A stretch of DNA of 64,000 nucleotides from Sulfurisoma sediminicola (lineage in GTDB: Bacteria; Pseudomonadota; Gammaproteobacteria; Burkholderiales; Rhodocyclaceae), in NCBI RefSeq assembly GCF_003865015.1, contig NZ_BHVV01000002.1:1-64000 (forward strand). The letters are read 5' to 3'. Under the pieces are notes generated by a model. The model searched no databases and was not told where the DNA came from. It saw only the letters and a program-made list of their open reading frames with translations. The position numbers and the translations under genes were made by a program. Of the stretch, positions 10,652 through 20,081 are shown one piece after another (within the stretch, counting starts at the first letter, position 1; each line of letters opens with the position of its first letter).

Positions 10652-12607
10652 ATGTTGTCGTCATACCGTTGCTGGATCGCGGTGCTGCTTTCGCTCCCGG
10701 CCCTGGCGCTGGCGCAGCCGGCTGCGCCGCAGAGCCTGAAGGACATTGCGCAACAGGCCATCCTGAGCAATCCGGAGGTACTGCAGCGCTGGCATGCCTA
10801 TCTCGCCGCCGACGGCGAGCGTGATGCTGCGTTCGGCAACTACCTGCCGCGGCTCGACTTCACCGCGGGCTACGGCAAGGAGCGCCAGGACGCGCCGAAG
10901 CTGAGCTACGAATATACGGTGAATTCGCGCAGCCTGACGCTTACTCAGATGCTATATGACGGCTTCGCCACGCGCAATGAGGTCAAGCGTCTCGACCATT
11001 CGCGACGGGTCCGCATGTTCGAACTGTACGACGCCTCCGAGAACGCCGCCCTCGAAGCGGCGCGCGCCTATCTGGACGTGTTGCGCTACCGCAGGCTGGT
11101 GACCCTGGCCGAGGACAACTACGTGCGGCACCGCGCGGTGTTCGACCAGATACAGCAGAAGGTGCAGGTCGGCGTCGGCCGCCGGGTCGACCTCGAACAG
11201 GCTGCAGGCCGCCTCGCCCTGGCGGAATCGAACCTGCTTACCGAAACGGCGAATCTGCACGACGTCAGCGCGCGCTTCCAGCGCATCATCGGTTTCGGTC
11301 CGGCCAAGACCATGGAAGAGCCGACACCGCTGTCCAAGAACCTGCCGCCGGACATCGCCGGGGCCTTGCGCCAGGCGCAGCAGGGCAACCCCACCCTCCA
11401 GGCGGCGATCGAGAACGTGCGCGCCGCCGACGCAGCACGCGATGTTCGCAAGGCCGCCTACCAGCCCCGGTTGGATCTGCGCGTGCGGCGCGACGACGGC
11501 GACAACATGAGAAGCATCGCCGGTCGCAGCAACTATGACACGGCGGAGGTGGTCCTCAGCTGGAACCTGCTCAACGGACTGTCCGATGTCGCCCGTTCCC
11601 GTCAGTACGCCGAGCAGTACAACGTCGCCCGCGACATTCGTGACAAGACCTGCCGCGATACCCGCCAGGTTCTGACCATTGCCTTCAACGATGTCCGCAA
11701 GCTCACCGAGCAGTTGAACTATCTCGATCAGCACCAGTTATCCACCGAGAAGGTGCACGAAGCCTACCGCAAGCAGTTCGACATCGGGCAGCGCACCCTG
11801 CTCGACCTGCTCGATACCGAGAACGAACTGTTCCAGGCCAAGCGTGCCTATACCAACGGTTCCTTCGATCTGAGCATCGCCTACGCACGCACCCATGCAG
11901 GCCTGGGCAACCTCTTGACCGCTCTCGGCCTGTCGCGCGCGGGCGAGCAGACCCTGGCCGAACTGGCCAACTGGACGCCTGCTCAGGACGCCGCCGAATA
12001 CTGTCCGCCGGAAGGCATGCAGATTTATGTGGCCGACAAGGCCGCGCTGGATGCGCGTGCCCAGGAGATGCTGAAGGAGTCCGCTGCGGCTACGGTGGCA
12101 GCGATGGCTGCGGCCCGCCCGCAGCAAAAGTCGCCTCCCGCCGCCGTGATTGCGACACCATCGGCACCGAAGGCCGACATGCAAGCCAAGCCTGTCGCCG
12201 TGCCGGCGCCTGCCCCAGCCGAGCCCGCGGCGGTGCCGTCCGCGCCGCCGGCGACCACCGTCGAAGCGGTGCTGGACAACGCCTTGAAGCAGTGGCTCGC
12301 AGCCTGGAGTACGCGCGATGTCGAGGCCTACCTGAACGCCTATGCCCCGAACTTCACGCCTGCCGGAGATATCTCGCGCGAAGCCTGGTCGCAGAAGCGC
12401 CGGCAGGTCCTGGGCCGTACCGAAAAGATCGCGATCGAGGTGAAGGACGTTCAGTTCAACGTGCAGGGCGAGCATGCCGAAGCCCGCTTCCGCCAGAGCT
12501 ATCGCGCGCCTTCGTTCAGCGACGTCGTACTCAAGACGCTGAGCTGGCAGCAGATCGACGGCAAGTGGCTGATCGTCGCCGAGACTGCCGAACCGGTTCG
12601 TCCGTAA
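10652..12607 (+). CDS. lapE-like: TolC-family outer-membrane channel with C-terminal NTF2/SnoaL-like domain (LapE-like)
   Basis: 651 residues. A signal peptide (ends near ALALAQPAAP) is followed by the TolC/OEP fold (~30-450) with two coiled-coil repeats, including the motifs LTLTQMLYDG and VVLSWNLLNG. An Ala/Pro-rich linker (~480-545) leads to a ~105-residue C-terminal domain (LKQWLAAWSTRDVEAYLNAY to IDGKWLIVAE) that resembles the NTF2/SnoaL-like fold appended to some secreted or envelope proteins. Usual TolC/LapE proteins are ~450 residues. It presumably forms the outer-membrane exit for the adhesin. The start is the first ATG after the in-frame stop-free leader and is preceded by a weak GAAG. 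Confidence 0.9.
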   Translation: MLSSYRCWIAVLLSLPALALAQPAAPQSLKDIAQQAILSNPEVLQRWHAYLAADGERDAAFGNYLPRLDFTAGYGKERQDAPKLSYEYTVNSRSLTLTQMLYDGFATRNEVKRLDHSRRVRMFELYDASENAALEAARAYLDVLRYRRLVTLAEDNYVRHRAVFDQIQQKVQVGVGRRVDLEQAAGRLALAESNLLTETANLHDVSARFQRIIGFGPAKTMEEPTPLSKNLPPDIAGALRQAQQGNPTLQAAIENVRAADAARDVRKAAYQPRLDLRVRRDDGDNMRSIAGRSNYDTAEVVLSWNLLNGLSDVARSRQYAEQYNVARDIRDKTCRDTRQVLTIAFNDVRKLTEQLNYLDQHQLSTEKVHEAYRKQFDIGQRTLLDLLDTENELFQAKRAYTNGSFDLSIAYARTHAGLGNLLTALGLSRAGEQTLAELANWTPAQDAAEYCPPEGMQIYVADKAALDARAQEMLKESAAATVAAMAAARPQQKSPPAAVIATPSAPKADMQAKPVAVPAPAPAEPAAVPSAPPATTVEAVLDNALKQWLAAWSTRDVEAYLNAYAPNFTPAGDISREAWSQKRRQVLGRTEKIAIEVKDVQFNVQGEHAEARFRQSYRAPSFSDVVLKTLSWQQIDGKWLIVAETAEPVRP

Positions 12608-12639
12608 GCCCGGCCGCCTAAACGGCCAACGCCGGCGCT

Positions 12640-14619
12640 TCAGGTCTTGGCCAGCAGCGCGCGGAAGGCCGCCAGTTTCGCGCGGCCTTCGTCCTTGGTC
12701 ACCGCCGGGGCCTCGCCCTGGCCGCTGCGCTGGATGTCCTCGCCCATTTCGACGATGAAGCGCGAAGGTTCGCGGGTGACGATTTCCCTGCCCTGCTTGC
12801 GCCGCTCGCAGTAAGTGACGTTGAGGCTGCGCTGGGCGCGGGTGATGCCGACGTACATCAGGCGTCGCTCCTCCTCGACCTTGCCCAACTCGACCGACTC
12901 GCGGTGCGGCAGCACGCCCTCCTCGATGCCGACGAGGAAGACGTGGGGAAACTCCAGCCCCTTGGCGGCGTGCAGCGTCGCCAGTTGCACCGCATCCTGC
13001 TCGCCTTCGTTCTTGTCGAGCATGGAGATCAGCGCGACGGTCTGCGACAGCTCGACGAGGTTCTTGTTCTCCTCGGCGCCCTTCACTGAGAGCCACTGCA
13101 CGAAGTCGCGCACGTTGCCCCACTTCGTCTCGGCCTCGCGCGGGTCGTGCGCCTCGAACAGCCAGGCCTCGTAGCCGATCGCGCGCAGCAGGTCTTCGAG
13201 CACCTGGCCGGCCGGCTCCTTCTGCGCGCGCCATTCCATGCGGTTGATGAACTGGCAGAACTCGCGCACGGCGGCGAGTTGCGCAGCCTTCACTTCGTTT
13301 TCCACCCCCGGCGCGAAGGCCGCGGCGAACAGGCTCTGGTGGCGGCGGCCGGCCGCCTGCCCCAGCGCCTCGAGCGTGGTGCCGCCGATGCCGCGCTTGG
13401 GCGTGGTGACGGCGCGGATGAAGGCGGGGTCGTCGTCCTGGTTGGCGAGCAGGCGCAGGTAGGAGGTGAGGTCCTTGATCTCGCTGCGGTCGAAGAAGGA
13501 CTGTCCGCCCGAGAGCACGTAGGGAATCTTGTGGGCGCGCAGCTGCTGCTCGAAGGCCTTGGCCTGGAAGTTGCCGCGGTAGAGGATGGCGTAATCGGAG
13601 AACTTCGTGCGGTTCTCGAACTTGTGCGCCTGCAGCCGCGCGATCACCCACTCGGCCTCGTGTTCGCCGTCACGGCAGGCGGTGACGCGGATCATCTCGC
13701 CATGGCCATGCTCCGACCACAACTTCTTCTCGAACAGCTTGGGATTGTGGGCGATCAGCGCGTTGGCGGCCTTGAGCACGCGCTGCACCGAACGGTAGTT
13801 CTGCTCGAGCTTGATCACCTTGAGATTCGGGTAGTCGTCGCGCAGGGCCTTCAGGTTCTCGATGTCGGCGCCGCGCCAGGCGTAGATCGACTGGTCGTCG
13901 TCGCCGACCGCCGTGAAGGCGGCGCGCGGACCGGTGAGCAGCTGCATCAGGCGGTACTGGCAGCGGTTGGTGTCCTGGCACTCGTCGACCAGCAGGTGCC
14001 AGAGCCGGCTGCGCCAGCGGCCGCCGACGTCGTCGCGTTCCGCGAAGAGATTCACCGGCAGGCGGATCAGGTCGTCGAAGTCGACGGCCTGGTAGGCGCG
14101 CAGCGTGCGCTCGTACTCGGCATAGACCCTGGCTGCGCCGGCCTCGAGATCGTCGGCCGCGACCTGCGCGGCTTCCTCGGGGCCGACCAGCGCGTTCTTC
14201 CACAGCGAGATGCGGTTCTGGATCATGCGCACCCGCGCCTTGTCGGCGTCCTTAAGCATCTCCTGGAACAGCTGCGCGGTGTCGGAGGCGTCGAGGATCG
14301 AGAACGAGGGCTTGAGGTGCAGGTGGCGCGCCTCCTGCCGCAGGATCTTCGCGCCCAGCGCATGGAAGGTGCTGACCGTGAGCCCTTCGGTCGGACCCTT
14401 GATCAGCTTGCCGACGCGCTCGGCCATCTCCTTCGCCGCCTTGTTGGTGAAGGTGATGGCGGCGATGTGCGAGGGTGCGATCTTGCACTCCTCGATGAGG
14501 TAGGCGATCTTCTGGGTGATGACGCGCGTCTTGCCGCTGCCGGCGCCGGCCAGCACCAGCAGCGGACCGTCGAGATAGCGCACCGCCTCGCGCTGCGGCG
14601 CGTTGAGATGGTGCGACAT
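12640..14619 (-). CDS. rep: ATP-dependent DNA helicase Rep (UvrD/Rep superfamily 1)
   Basis: 659 residues, close to the usual ~670. A 3'-5' SF1A helicase that helps replication forks past obstacles. Walker A AGAGSGKT lies near residue 28, motif II is LLVDECQDTN, motif III GDDDQSIYAWRGA, motif IV EQNYRS, motif V near TLHAAKGLEF, and motif VI RLMYVGITRAQ. It starts at an ATG 8 bp after the DUF4197 gene stop, so it is probably the promoter-distal gene of that transcript. It converges on the lapE-like gene with 32 bp between stops. Rep rather than UvrD or PcrA is favoured by the size and the lack of a long UvrD-type C-terminus, but is not certain. Confidence 0.92.
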   Translation of the reverse strand: MSHHLNAPQREAVRYLDGPLLVLAGAGSGKTRVITQKIAYLIEECKIAPSHIAAITFTNKAAKEMAERVGKLIKGPTEGLTVSTFHALGAKILRQEARHLHLKPSFSILDASDTAQLFQEMLKDADKARVRMIQNRISLWKNALVGPEEAAQVAADDLEAGAARVYAEYERTLRAYQAVDFDDLIRLPVNLFAERDDVGGRWRSRLWHLLVDECQDTNRCQYRLMQLLTGPRAAFTAVGDDDQSIYAWRGADIENLKALRDDYPNLKVIKLEQNYRSVQRVLKAANALIAHNPKLFEKKLWSEHGHGEMIRVTACRDGEHEAEWVIARLQAHKFENRTKFSDYAILYRGNFQAKAFEQQLRAHKIPYVLSGGQSFFDRSEIKDLTSYLRLLANQDDDPAFIRAVTTPKRGIGGTTLEALGQAAGRRHQSLFAAAFAPGVENEVKAAQLAAVREFCQFINRMEWRAQKEPAGQVLEDLLRAIGYEAWLFEAHDPREAETKWGNVRDFVQWLSVKGAEENKNLVELSQTVALISMLDKNEGEQDAVQLATLHAAKGLEFPHVFLVGIEEGVLPHRESVELGKVEEERRLMYVGITRAQRSLNVTYCERRKQGREIVTREPSRFIVEMGEDIQRSGQGEAPAVTKDEGRAKLAAFRALLAKT

Positions 14620-14627
14620 CGAAGGGC

Positions 14628-15320
14628 CTACTGCAGGACGCCGAAGGCCTTGCGCGCGAGGCTGCCGGCGGCGCTGACCGGATCCTTGCGGATCGCTTTT
14701 TCTTCCTCGGCGATCATCAGGTAGAGGCCGTCGAGCGCCTTGCGGGTGACGTAGTTCTCCAGGTGGGCATCTTCCGCCTTGACCAGGCCGAACTGCGCCG
14801 CCTTGCCGGCGAACTGGTCGTACTTCTCGGCGAGTTTCACCTTCTGCATCGCGCTTTTGACGATGGGGCGGAATTTCTCGGCCAGCGGACCCGAGGTGGT
14901 GCGCTTGAAGTACTGCGTCGCGGCATCGTCGCCGCCCGTGAGGATGCCCTTGGCGTCCTGCACCGACATCTGCTTGACGGAGTTGACCAGCAGGGTCTTG
15001 GCCTCGGGCACGGCTGCCTCGGCCGCGCGGTTCATGGTGGTGACGAGTTCGTCGGCCTGCTTGCCCAACCCGAAGGTGCGCATCATGCCTTCGACCTGCT
15101 GCAGGCTCTCGGGCAGCGGAATCTTGACCTTGGGGTTGCCAAGGAAGCCGTCGGGGCGGCCGAGCGTCGCGACCGCCTTGCCGGCACCCTGCACCAGTGC
15201 TTCCTTGAGGCCGCCGCTGGCGTCCTTGTTGCTCAGCGCGTCGAGCGACAACGCGTGCGCGGCCGTGGCGAACAGCAGCGCGCACAGGACGATGGGCGCG
15301 ACGAAGGCGGTCGGTTTCAT
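14628..15320 (-). CDS. DUF4197 exported protein
   Basis: 230 residues with a Sec signal peptide (MKPTAFVAPIVLCALLFATAAHA). The mature part matches the DUF4197 pattern: an early LSNKDASGGLKEAL, then GRPDGFLGN, IPLPESLQ, LLVNSVKQMSV and a C-terminal RKALDGLYLMIAEEE. The function of the family is unknown. Start chosen at 15320 because it gives the signal peptide and has GGAG about 9 nt upstream. It lies 25 bp after lipA and 8 bp before rep on the same strand. Confidence 0.88.
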   Translation of the reverse strand: MKPTAFVAPIVLCALLFATAAHALSLDALSNKDASGGLKEALVQGAGKAVATLGRPDGFLGNPKVKIPLPESLQQVEGMMRTFGLGKQADELVTTMNRAAEAAVPEAKTLLVNSVKQMSVQDAKGILTGGDDAATQYFKRTTSGPLAEKFRPIVKSAMQKVKLAEKYDQFAGKAAQFGLVKAEDAHLENYVTRKALDGLYLMIAEEEKAIRKDPVSAAGSLARKAFGVLQ

Positions 15321-15345
15321 GATGGCAATCTCCGATGAAAGTGGT

Positions 15346-16281
15346 TCAGACGACGCCCGCGCCATGCGCCTGCTGGTCGGCATGGTAGCTCGAGCGCACC
15401 AGCGGCGCGCAGGCGGCGTGGGAGAAGCCCATGGCCGCGGCCGCGCGCTCGAACATGGCGAAGACGTCGGGGTGGACGTAGCGCGTCACCGGCAGGTGGT
15501 GCCCCGAGGGCGCGAGGTATTGGCCGATGGTCAGCATCTCGACGCCGTGGGCGCGCAGGTCGCGCATCACCTCGAGGATCTCCTCGTCGGTCTCGCCCAG
15601 GCCCACCATCAGTCCCGACTTGGTCGGCACGGCGGGCTTGCGCGCCTTGAAACCGGACAGCAGCTCGAGCGAATGGGCATAGTCGGCGCCGGGACGGGCC
15701 TGCTTGTAGAGGCGCGGCACGGTTTCGAGGTTGTGGTTCATCACGTCGGGCGGCTGCGCGGTGAGGATGTCGAGCGCGATTTCGAGACGACCGCGAAAGT
15801 CCGGGACCAGCACCTCGATCGTCGTCTGCGGCGAATGCGTGCGGATCTCGCGGATGCAGTCGGCGAAATGCTGCGCGCCGCCATCCTTGAGGTCGTCGCG
15901 ATCCACGCTGGTGATGACCACGTACTTCAGCTTGAGTGCGGCGATCGTGCGGGCGAGCTTGGCGGGTTCCTCGGCATCGGGCGGCAGGGGCTTGCCGTGG
16001 CCGACGTCGCAGAAGGGGCAGCGGCGGGTGCACAGGTCGCCGAGGATCATGAACGTGGCGGTCCCCTTGCCGAAGCATTCGCCGATGTTGGGGCAGGTCG
16101 CTTCCTCGCACACGGTGTGCAGCTGGTGGTCGCGCAGGATCTGCTTGACCTCGCCGAAGCGCGCGGCCGAGTTGCCGGCCTTGACGCGGATCCACTCCGG
16201 TTTCTTCAGCGGCACGGCCGCCGGCACCACTTTGATCGGGATGCGCGCGGTCTTGGCTTCGCCTTTCTGCTTGACGGTCAT
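15346..16281 (-). CDS. lipA: Lipoyl synthase
   Basis: 311 residues. Radical SAM enzyme that inserts two sulfurs into octanoyl groups bound to the E2 and GcvH lipoyl domains. The SAM cluster motif CTRRCPFC is visible. The auxiliary (sacrificial) cluster has [12 protein letters not shown], and the C-terminal RSSYHA serine ligand motif is present. Its ATG overlaps the lipB stop by 4 bp, so the two steps of endogenous lipoylation are coupled. Confidence 0.98.
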   Translation of the reverse strand: MTVKQKGEAKTARIPIKVVPAAVPLKKPEWIRVKAGNSAARFGEVKQILRDHQLHTVCEEATCPNIGECFGKGTATFMILGDLCTRRCPFCDVGHGKPLPPDAEEPAKLARTIAALKLKYVVITSVDRDDLKDGGAQHFADCIREIRTHSPQTTIEVLVPDFRGRLEIALDILTAQPPDVMNHNLETVPRLYKQARPGADYAHSLELLSGFKARKPAVPTKSGLMVGLGETDEEILEVMRDLRAHGVEMLTIGQYLAPSGHHLPVTRYVHPDVFAMFERAAAAMGFSHAACAPLVRSSYHADQQAHGAGVV

Positions 16282-16874
16282 AGCTTCATTTCCAGTTGCT
16301 CGACGAGCGCCGTCGCGGCCTGCTCCACGGTGATGCCGGGGACGAAGTCCGCGAGTTGCGTCACGGCCATGCCTTCGTAGCCGCAGGGGTTGATCGCCTC
16401 GAACGGCACGAGGTCCATGGCGACGTTGAGGGCGAGGCCATGGTAACAGCAGCCGTTCTTCACCTTCAAGCCGAGCGCGCCGATCTTGGCGCCGGCGACG
16501 TAGACGCCGGGCGCGCCGGCCAGCCGCGCGGCCGCGACGCCGTGGCCGGCGAGCAGGTCGATCAAAGCCTGCTCCATGCGGTTGACCAGGCCCTTGACCG
16601 TGAGGCCGCGGCGCTTGAGGTCGAGCAGCAGGTAGGCGACGACCTGGCCCGGCCCGTGATAGGTGATCTGGCCGCCGCGGTCGATTTTCACCACCGGCAC
16701 GCCGATATCGCGCAGCAGGTGTTCGGCCTTGCCGGCGAGTCCCAGCGTGAACACCGGCGGGTGCTCGCAAAGCCAGATTTCGTCGGGTGTGTCAGGCGCC
16801 CTGCGGGCGGTGAAGTCCTGCATCGCGCGCCAGGTCGGCTCGTATTCCGCGAGCCCGAGCCGCCGGACGATCAC
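16278..16874 (-). CDS. lipB: Octanoyl-ACP:protein octanoyltransferase
   Basis: 198 residues. Transfers octanoate from ACP to lipoyl-dependent proteins, supplying the substrate of LipA. Family motifs include [13 protein letters not shown], the catalytic Lys in [13 protein letters not shown] and the acyl-Cys in INPCGYEG. It overlaps the DUF493 gene by 4 bp upstream and lipA by 4 bp downstream. Confidence 0.97.
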   Translation of the reverse strand: MIVRRLGLAEYEPTWRAMQDFTARRAPDTPDEIWLCEHPPVFTLGLAGKAEHLLRDIGVPVVKIDRGGQITYHGPGQVVAYLLLDLKRRGLTVKGLVNRMEQALIDLLAGHGVAAARLAGAPGVYVAGAKIGALGLKVKNGCCYHGLALNVAMDLVPFEAINPCGYEGMAVTQLADFVPGITVEQAATALVEQLEMKL

Positions 16875-17137
16875 AGCACCACTCGGACTAGAGGATGCGA
16901 CGACAGTTCGCGATAGAGCGCGTCGAGCTGCGCCTTCGAGGTGGCGCGGATGGTGCAGGTCAGCGACAGGTAGTTACCGGCCTTCGAGGGGCGCATGGTG
17001 ACGCCGGCAGGATCGAAATCGGGTGCGTGTTTCAGTACGACTGCGACGATGGCCTGGGCGAAGTCGTCGCGCGTCGCGCCCATGATCTTGAGCGGGAAGT
17101 CGCAGGGAAACTCGAGCAGGGTGTCGCTGTCGGCCAT
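16871..17137 (-). CDS. ybeD: DUF493 (YbeD-family) protein
   Basis: 88 residues. A small ACT-like fold protein ([39 protein letters not shown]). E. coli ybeD is likewise next to lipB between dacA and lipB. A regulatory role is suspected but unproven. It overlaps lipB by 4 bp and lies 4 bp after the aminotransferase gene. Confidence 0.95.
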   Translation of the reverse strand: MADSDTLLEFPCDFPLKIMGATRDDFAQAIVAVVLKHAPDFDPAGVTMRPSKAGNYLSLTCTIRATSKAQLDALYRELSSHPLVRVVL

Positions 17138-17141
17138 GATT

Positions 17142-18002
17142 TCAGGCTCCGCGCATCACCGAAGCCTTGAACTGCTGGTACCAGCCGTACATTTGCTTGA
17201 ACGCCGGCCCTGGCGTGCCGCCAGCGCCGACTTTCCGGTCGTCGAGCATGACGATGGGCAGCACTTCCTTGGTCGACGAGGTCATCCACAGCTCGTCGGC
17301 ATTGCGCGCTTCGTCCTCGAGCACGTCGCGCACCTGGGTCGGCAGGCCGTGCTGCGCCGCCAGTTCGAGCACGACGTCGTAGGTGATGCCGGGCAGCATC
17401 AGGTGGTTCTTGATCGGCGCCAGCAGCACGCCGTCCTTCACCGCGAAGATGTTCGAGGCCGCACCCTCGATGAGGAAGCCATCGCGGAACAGCACGGTCT
17501 CGGCGCAGCCATGGTCGACCGCGCGCTGGCGCAGCAGGCAGTTGGCGAGCAGCGAGGTGGCCTTGATGTCGCAGCGGTGCCAGCGGTTGTCGGCGGCGGA
17601 AACGGCGGCGATGCCGTGCTCGCGCAGCTCCGCCGGCGGCGTCACCAGCGGCTCGGTCATGACGAACACCGTCGGCGTGGCGACTGCGGGGAAGGCGTGG
17701 TTGCGCACCGCCATCGGCCCGCGGGTGACCTGCAGGTATACCGACTGGTCCTGGAACTCGGCCGCGGCGACGATGCGCTCGATGATGTGCGTCCATTCGG
17801 CGTCGGCGAGCGGCACCTCGAGGCGGATCGCGGCGAGGCTCGCGGCCAGCCGCCGCAGGTGCTCGGCTAGGCGGAACGGCCGGCGCGAATAGACCGGGAT
17901 CACCTCGTAGACGCCGTCGCCGAAGAGGAAGCCGCGATCCATCACCGGCACGCGGGCTTCTGCCAGCGGCAGGAATTCGCCGTTGAGATAGGCGGTGTTC
18001 AT
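17142..18002 (-). CDS. dat: D-amino acid aminotransferase (class IV PLP aminotransferase)
   Basis: 286 residues, matching the ~283 of D-alanine aminotransferases. The likely PLP lysine is in CDIKATSLLAN. FLFGDGVYEV near residue 25 and EGAASNIFAV and PGITYDVV further on are class IV signatures. It would interconvert D-Ala and D-Glu with 2-oxo acids, feeding peptidoglycan precursors. Its ATG overlaps the stop of dacA by 4 bp. Its place among dacA, rlpA and the elongasome genes supports a wall-related role; a branched-chain aminotransferase is less likely given the length and motifs. Confidence 0.9.
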   Translation of the reverse strand: MNTAYLNGEFLPLAEARVPVMDRGFLFGDGVYEVIPVYSRRPFRLAEHLRRLAASLAAIRLEVPLADAEWTHIIERIVAAAEFQDQSVYLQVTRGPMAVRNHAFPAVATPTVFVMTEPLVTPPAELREHGIAAVSAADNRWHRCDIKATSLLANCLLRQRAVDHGCAETVLFRDGFLIEGAASNIFAVKDGVLLAPIKNHLMLPGITYDVVLELAAQHGLPTQVRDVLEDEARNADELWMTSSTKEVLPIVMLDDRKVGAGGTPGPAFKQMYGWYQQFKASVMRGA

Positions 18003-19132
18003 TGGAAATAGAGTTTCAGCGAGTCCCATGCCCTGCCGAAGATGCCGGCGATGGGCACGGCCTCTAGGGCGACCACCGGGTACTCGCCCCAGGGCTTGTC
18101 GTTGACCGTGAGCTTCAGGGTCGCGATACGGTCGCCTTGCTGCACCGGTGCCAGCAGGGGTTGGCGGCTCTCGAGCTGGACCTTGATGGCGTCCTTGCCC
18201 ACGGCCGCGCCCTTGGGCAGCGAGAGCACGAAGTCCTCGGCGAAGCCGGCCTTGACGGTATTCTGCGTGCCTTTGAACACCTTGAGCTGGGACAGCGCGA
18301 AATTTCGGTCGTAAAGCTTGACGGCGTCGAAGGCGAGGAAGCCATGGTTGAGCAGCTTGAGCGACTCCTGGGCGCGGGCGCTGTCGGAGGCGGTGCCGAG
18401 CACGACGGAGATCAGCCGCCGCGGCCCGCGTCTGGAGGAGGCGATCAGGCAGTAGCCGGCCGCTTCCGTATGGCCCGTTTTCACGCCATCCACCGTTGGA
18501 TCGAGCCACAGTAAACGGTTGCGATTGGGCTGGGTGATCTTGTTGTAGCTGTATTCCTTCGTCGCGTAGATCGGGTAGTACTCGGGGAAGTCGCGGATGA
18601 TGGCCTGCGCCAGCAGGCCGAGGTCGCGGGCCGTGGCGTAGTGCTGCGGATCGGGCAGGCCGGTGGCGTTCATGAATTTCGTGTTCTTCAGCCCGAGGCG
18701 CTGCGCCTCGCGGTTCATGGCGACGACGAAGCTTTCCTCCGAGCCGGCGACGGCCTCGGCCAGCGCGATGCAGGCGTCGTTGCCCGACTGCACGATCATG
18801 CCGTAGAGCAGTTCCTTCACCGTCACCGGGCGGTTGAGCTCGATGAACATGCGCGAGCCGGGCGCCTTCCAGGCCCTCTCCGAGACGGGAACGACCTGGT
18901 CGAGGGCGATCCGCTTCTGGCGCAAGGCGGCGAACGAGAGGTAGGCCGTCATCAGCTTGGTCAAGGAGGCCGGCTCGACGCGCTCGTCGGCGGCCTGCTC
19001 GGCCAGCGGCTGGTTGGAGGCGTGGTCGAGCAGCAGCCAGGAGCGAGCCGCGACGGGAGGAGGTGGCACGGACTGGGCCAGCGCAGGCAGCGCGAGCGCC
19101 AGCAGCGCGCAGGCGAGGAATTGTCGAATCAT
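17999..19132 (-). CDS. dacA: D-alanyl-D-alanine carboxypeptidase (PBP5/6 family)
   Basis: 377 residues with a signal peptide (ends LPALAQS). Removes the terminal D-Ala of peptidoglycan pentapeptides in the periplasm. The penicillin-binding motifs are SLTK (S-x-x-K), SGN and KTG in DGVKTGHTEAAG. A PBP5-type C-terminal domain and a C-terminal amphipathic anchor (IFGRAWDSLKLYFQ) follow. It starts 13 bp after rlpA. Confidence 0.96.
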   Translation of the reverse strand: MIRQFLACALLALALPALAQSVPPPPVAARSWLLLDHASNQPLAEQAADERVEPASLTKLMTAYLSFAALRQKRIALDQVVPVSERAWKAPGSRMFIELNRPVTVKELLYGMIVQSGNDACIALAEAVAGSEESFVVAMNREAQRLGLKNTKFMNATGLPDPQHYATARDLGLLAQAIIRDFPEYYPIYATKEYSYNKITQPNRNRLLWLDPTVDGVKTGHTEAAGYCLIASSRRGPRRLISVVLGTASDSARAQESLKLLNHGFLAFDAVKLYDRNFALSQLKVFKGTQNTVKAGFAEDFVLSLPKGAAVGKDAIKVQLESRQPLLAPVQQGDRIATLKLTVNDKPWGEYPVVALEAVPIAGIFGRAWDSLKLYFQ

Positions 19133-19145
19133 GGAACCCGCAATT

Positions 19146-20081
19146 TTAGCGTACGACGATGGCCGGTTTGACGCCTAGTGCCAGGCGGATCTTTTCCGCG
19201 GCCTGATCGGCTTCGGTGCGCGAGGCGTAGGGTCCGATCTGCACCCGGTGCAGGCTGCCGGCGATCTGCGTGCGCAGCTTGTCGCCGGCCCAGTCGAGTT
19301 CGCGCGCGACATGGGCGCGGAAGGCTTCCGCGTTGTCGGGATTGCCGAAGGCGCCGAGCTGGACGAAAGTGCCGCGCGCTTCTGCCGGCAGGGGTGTCGG
19401 CGGTGGCGGCGGCTCGGGCAGGTTGGCGAAGCGGGCGATCGGATCGGGATCCTCGGCGGGCGCGGCTGCGACCATCGTGGTTCCCGGGCGGACGCTTTCG
19501 ACCTCGACCAGCGTGCTGCCGGTGCCGATGTAGCCGAGCTTCCAGGCCGCGGTGTAGGAGAGATCGATGATGCGTCCCGCGTGGAATGGGCCGCGGTCGT
19601 TGACGCGCACCACCACCGACCTGCCGTTGGCGGGGTTGGTGACGCGCGCGTAGGACGGAATCGGCAGCGTCGGATGGGCGGCGGTCATGCCGTACATGTC
19701 GTAGCGCTCACCCGACGAGGTCTTCTGGCCGTGGAACTTGCGACCGTACCAGCTGGCGACGCCTTTCTCCTTCAAATCCTGGTGGCTGCGCAACGGCACG
19801 TAGTCGCGCCCGAGCACCGAGTAGGGATTGTTGGCGAAGCGGTGCAGCGGCTCTTCGCGCGGCACGGCGTCGGGAATCGCGTCGAGCTTGTCGGGCGCGT
19901 TGTCGCCCGGCCCGTCGTCCTGGTAATAGCCGCCGCCCTTCTTGAGCACCCAGGCGGGCTTGGCGGAAGTCGGCGCCGGCGGCACGGCGGCCGACGGCGC
20001 GCGTTCCACCGCGGGTTGCCTCGGCACCGAGCCGCAGGCGGCGAGCAGGCAAGCGAGCAGGGGCGCGAAATGACGGTTCAT
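19146..20081 (-). CDS. rlpA: RlpA lipoprotein, septal-ring lytic transglycosylase, with SPOR domain
   Basis: 311 residues. Lipobox LLAACGS puts Cys16 as the lipidated residue. A double-psi beta-barrel domain (~105-195) holds GVASWYGRKFHGQKTSSGE and VVRVNDRGPF. A Pro-rich linker precedes a C-terminal SPOR domain (~235-311, FVQLGAFGNPDNAEAF) that binds denuded glycan. RlpA of Pseudomonas cleaves such glycans and helps daughter-cell separation. It overlaps mrdB by 4 bp. Confidence 0.95.
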   Translation of the reverse strand: MNRHFAPLLACLLAACGSVPRQPAVERAPSAAVPPAPTSAKPAWVLKKGGGYYQDDGPGDNAPDKLDAIPDAVPREEPLHRFANNPYSVLGRDYVPLRSHQDLKEKGVASWYGRKFHGQKTSSGERYDMYGMTAAHPTLPIPSYARVTNPANGRSVVVRVNDRGPFHAGRIIDLSYTAAWKLGYIGTGSTLVEVESVRPGTTMVAAAPAEDPDPIARFANLPEPPPPPTPLPAEARGTFVQLGAFGNPDNAEAFRAHVARELDWAGDKLRTQIAGSLHRVQIGPYASRTEADQAAEKIRLALGVKPAIVVR

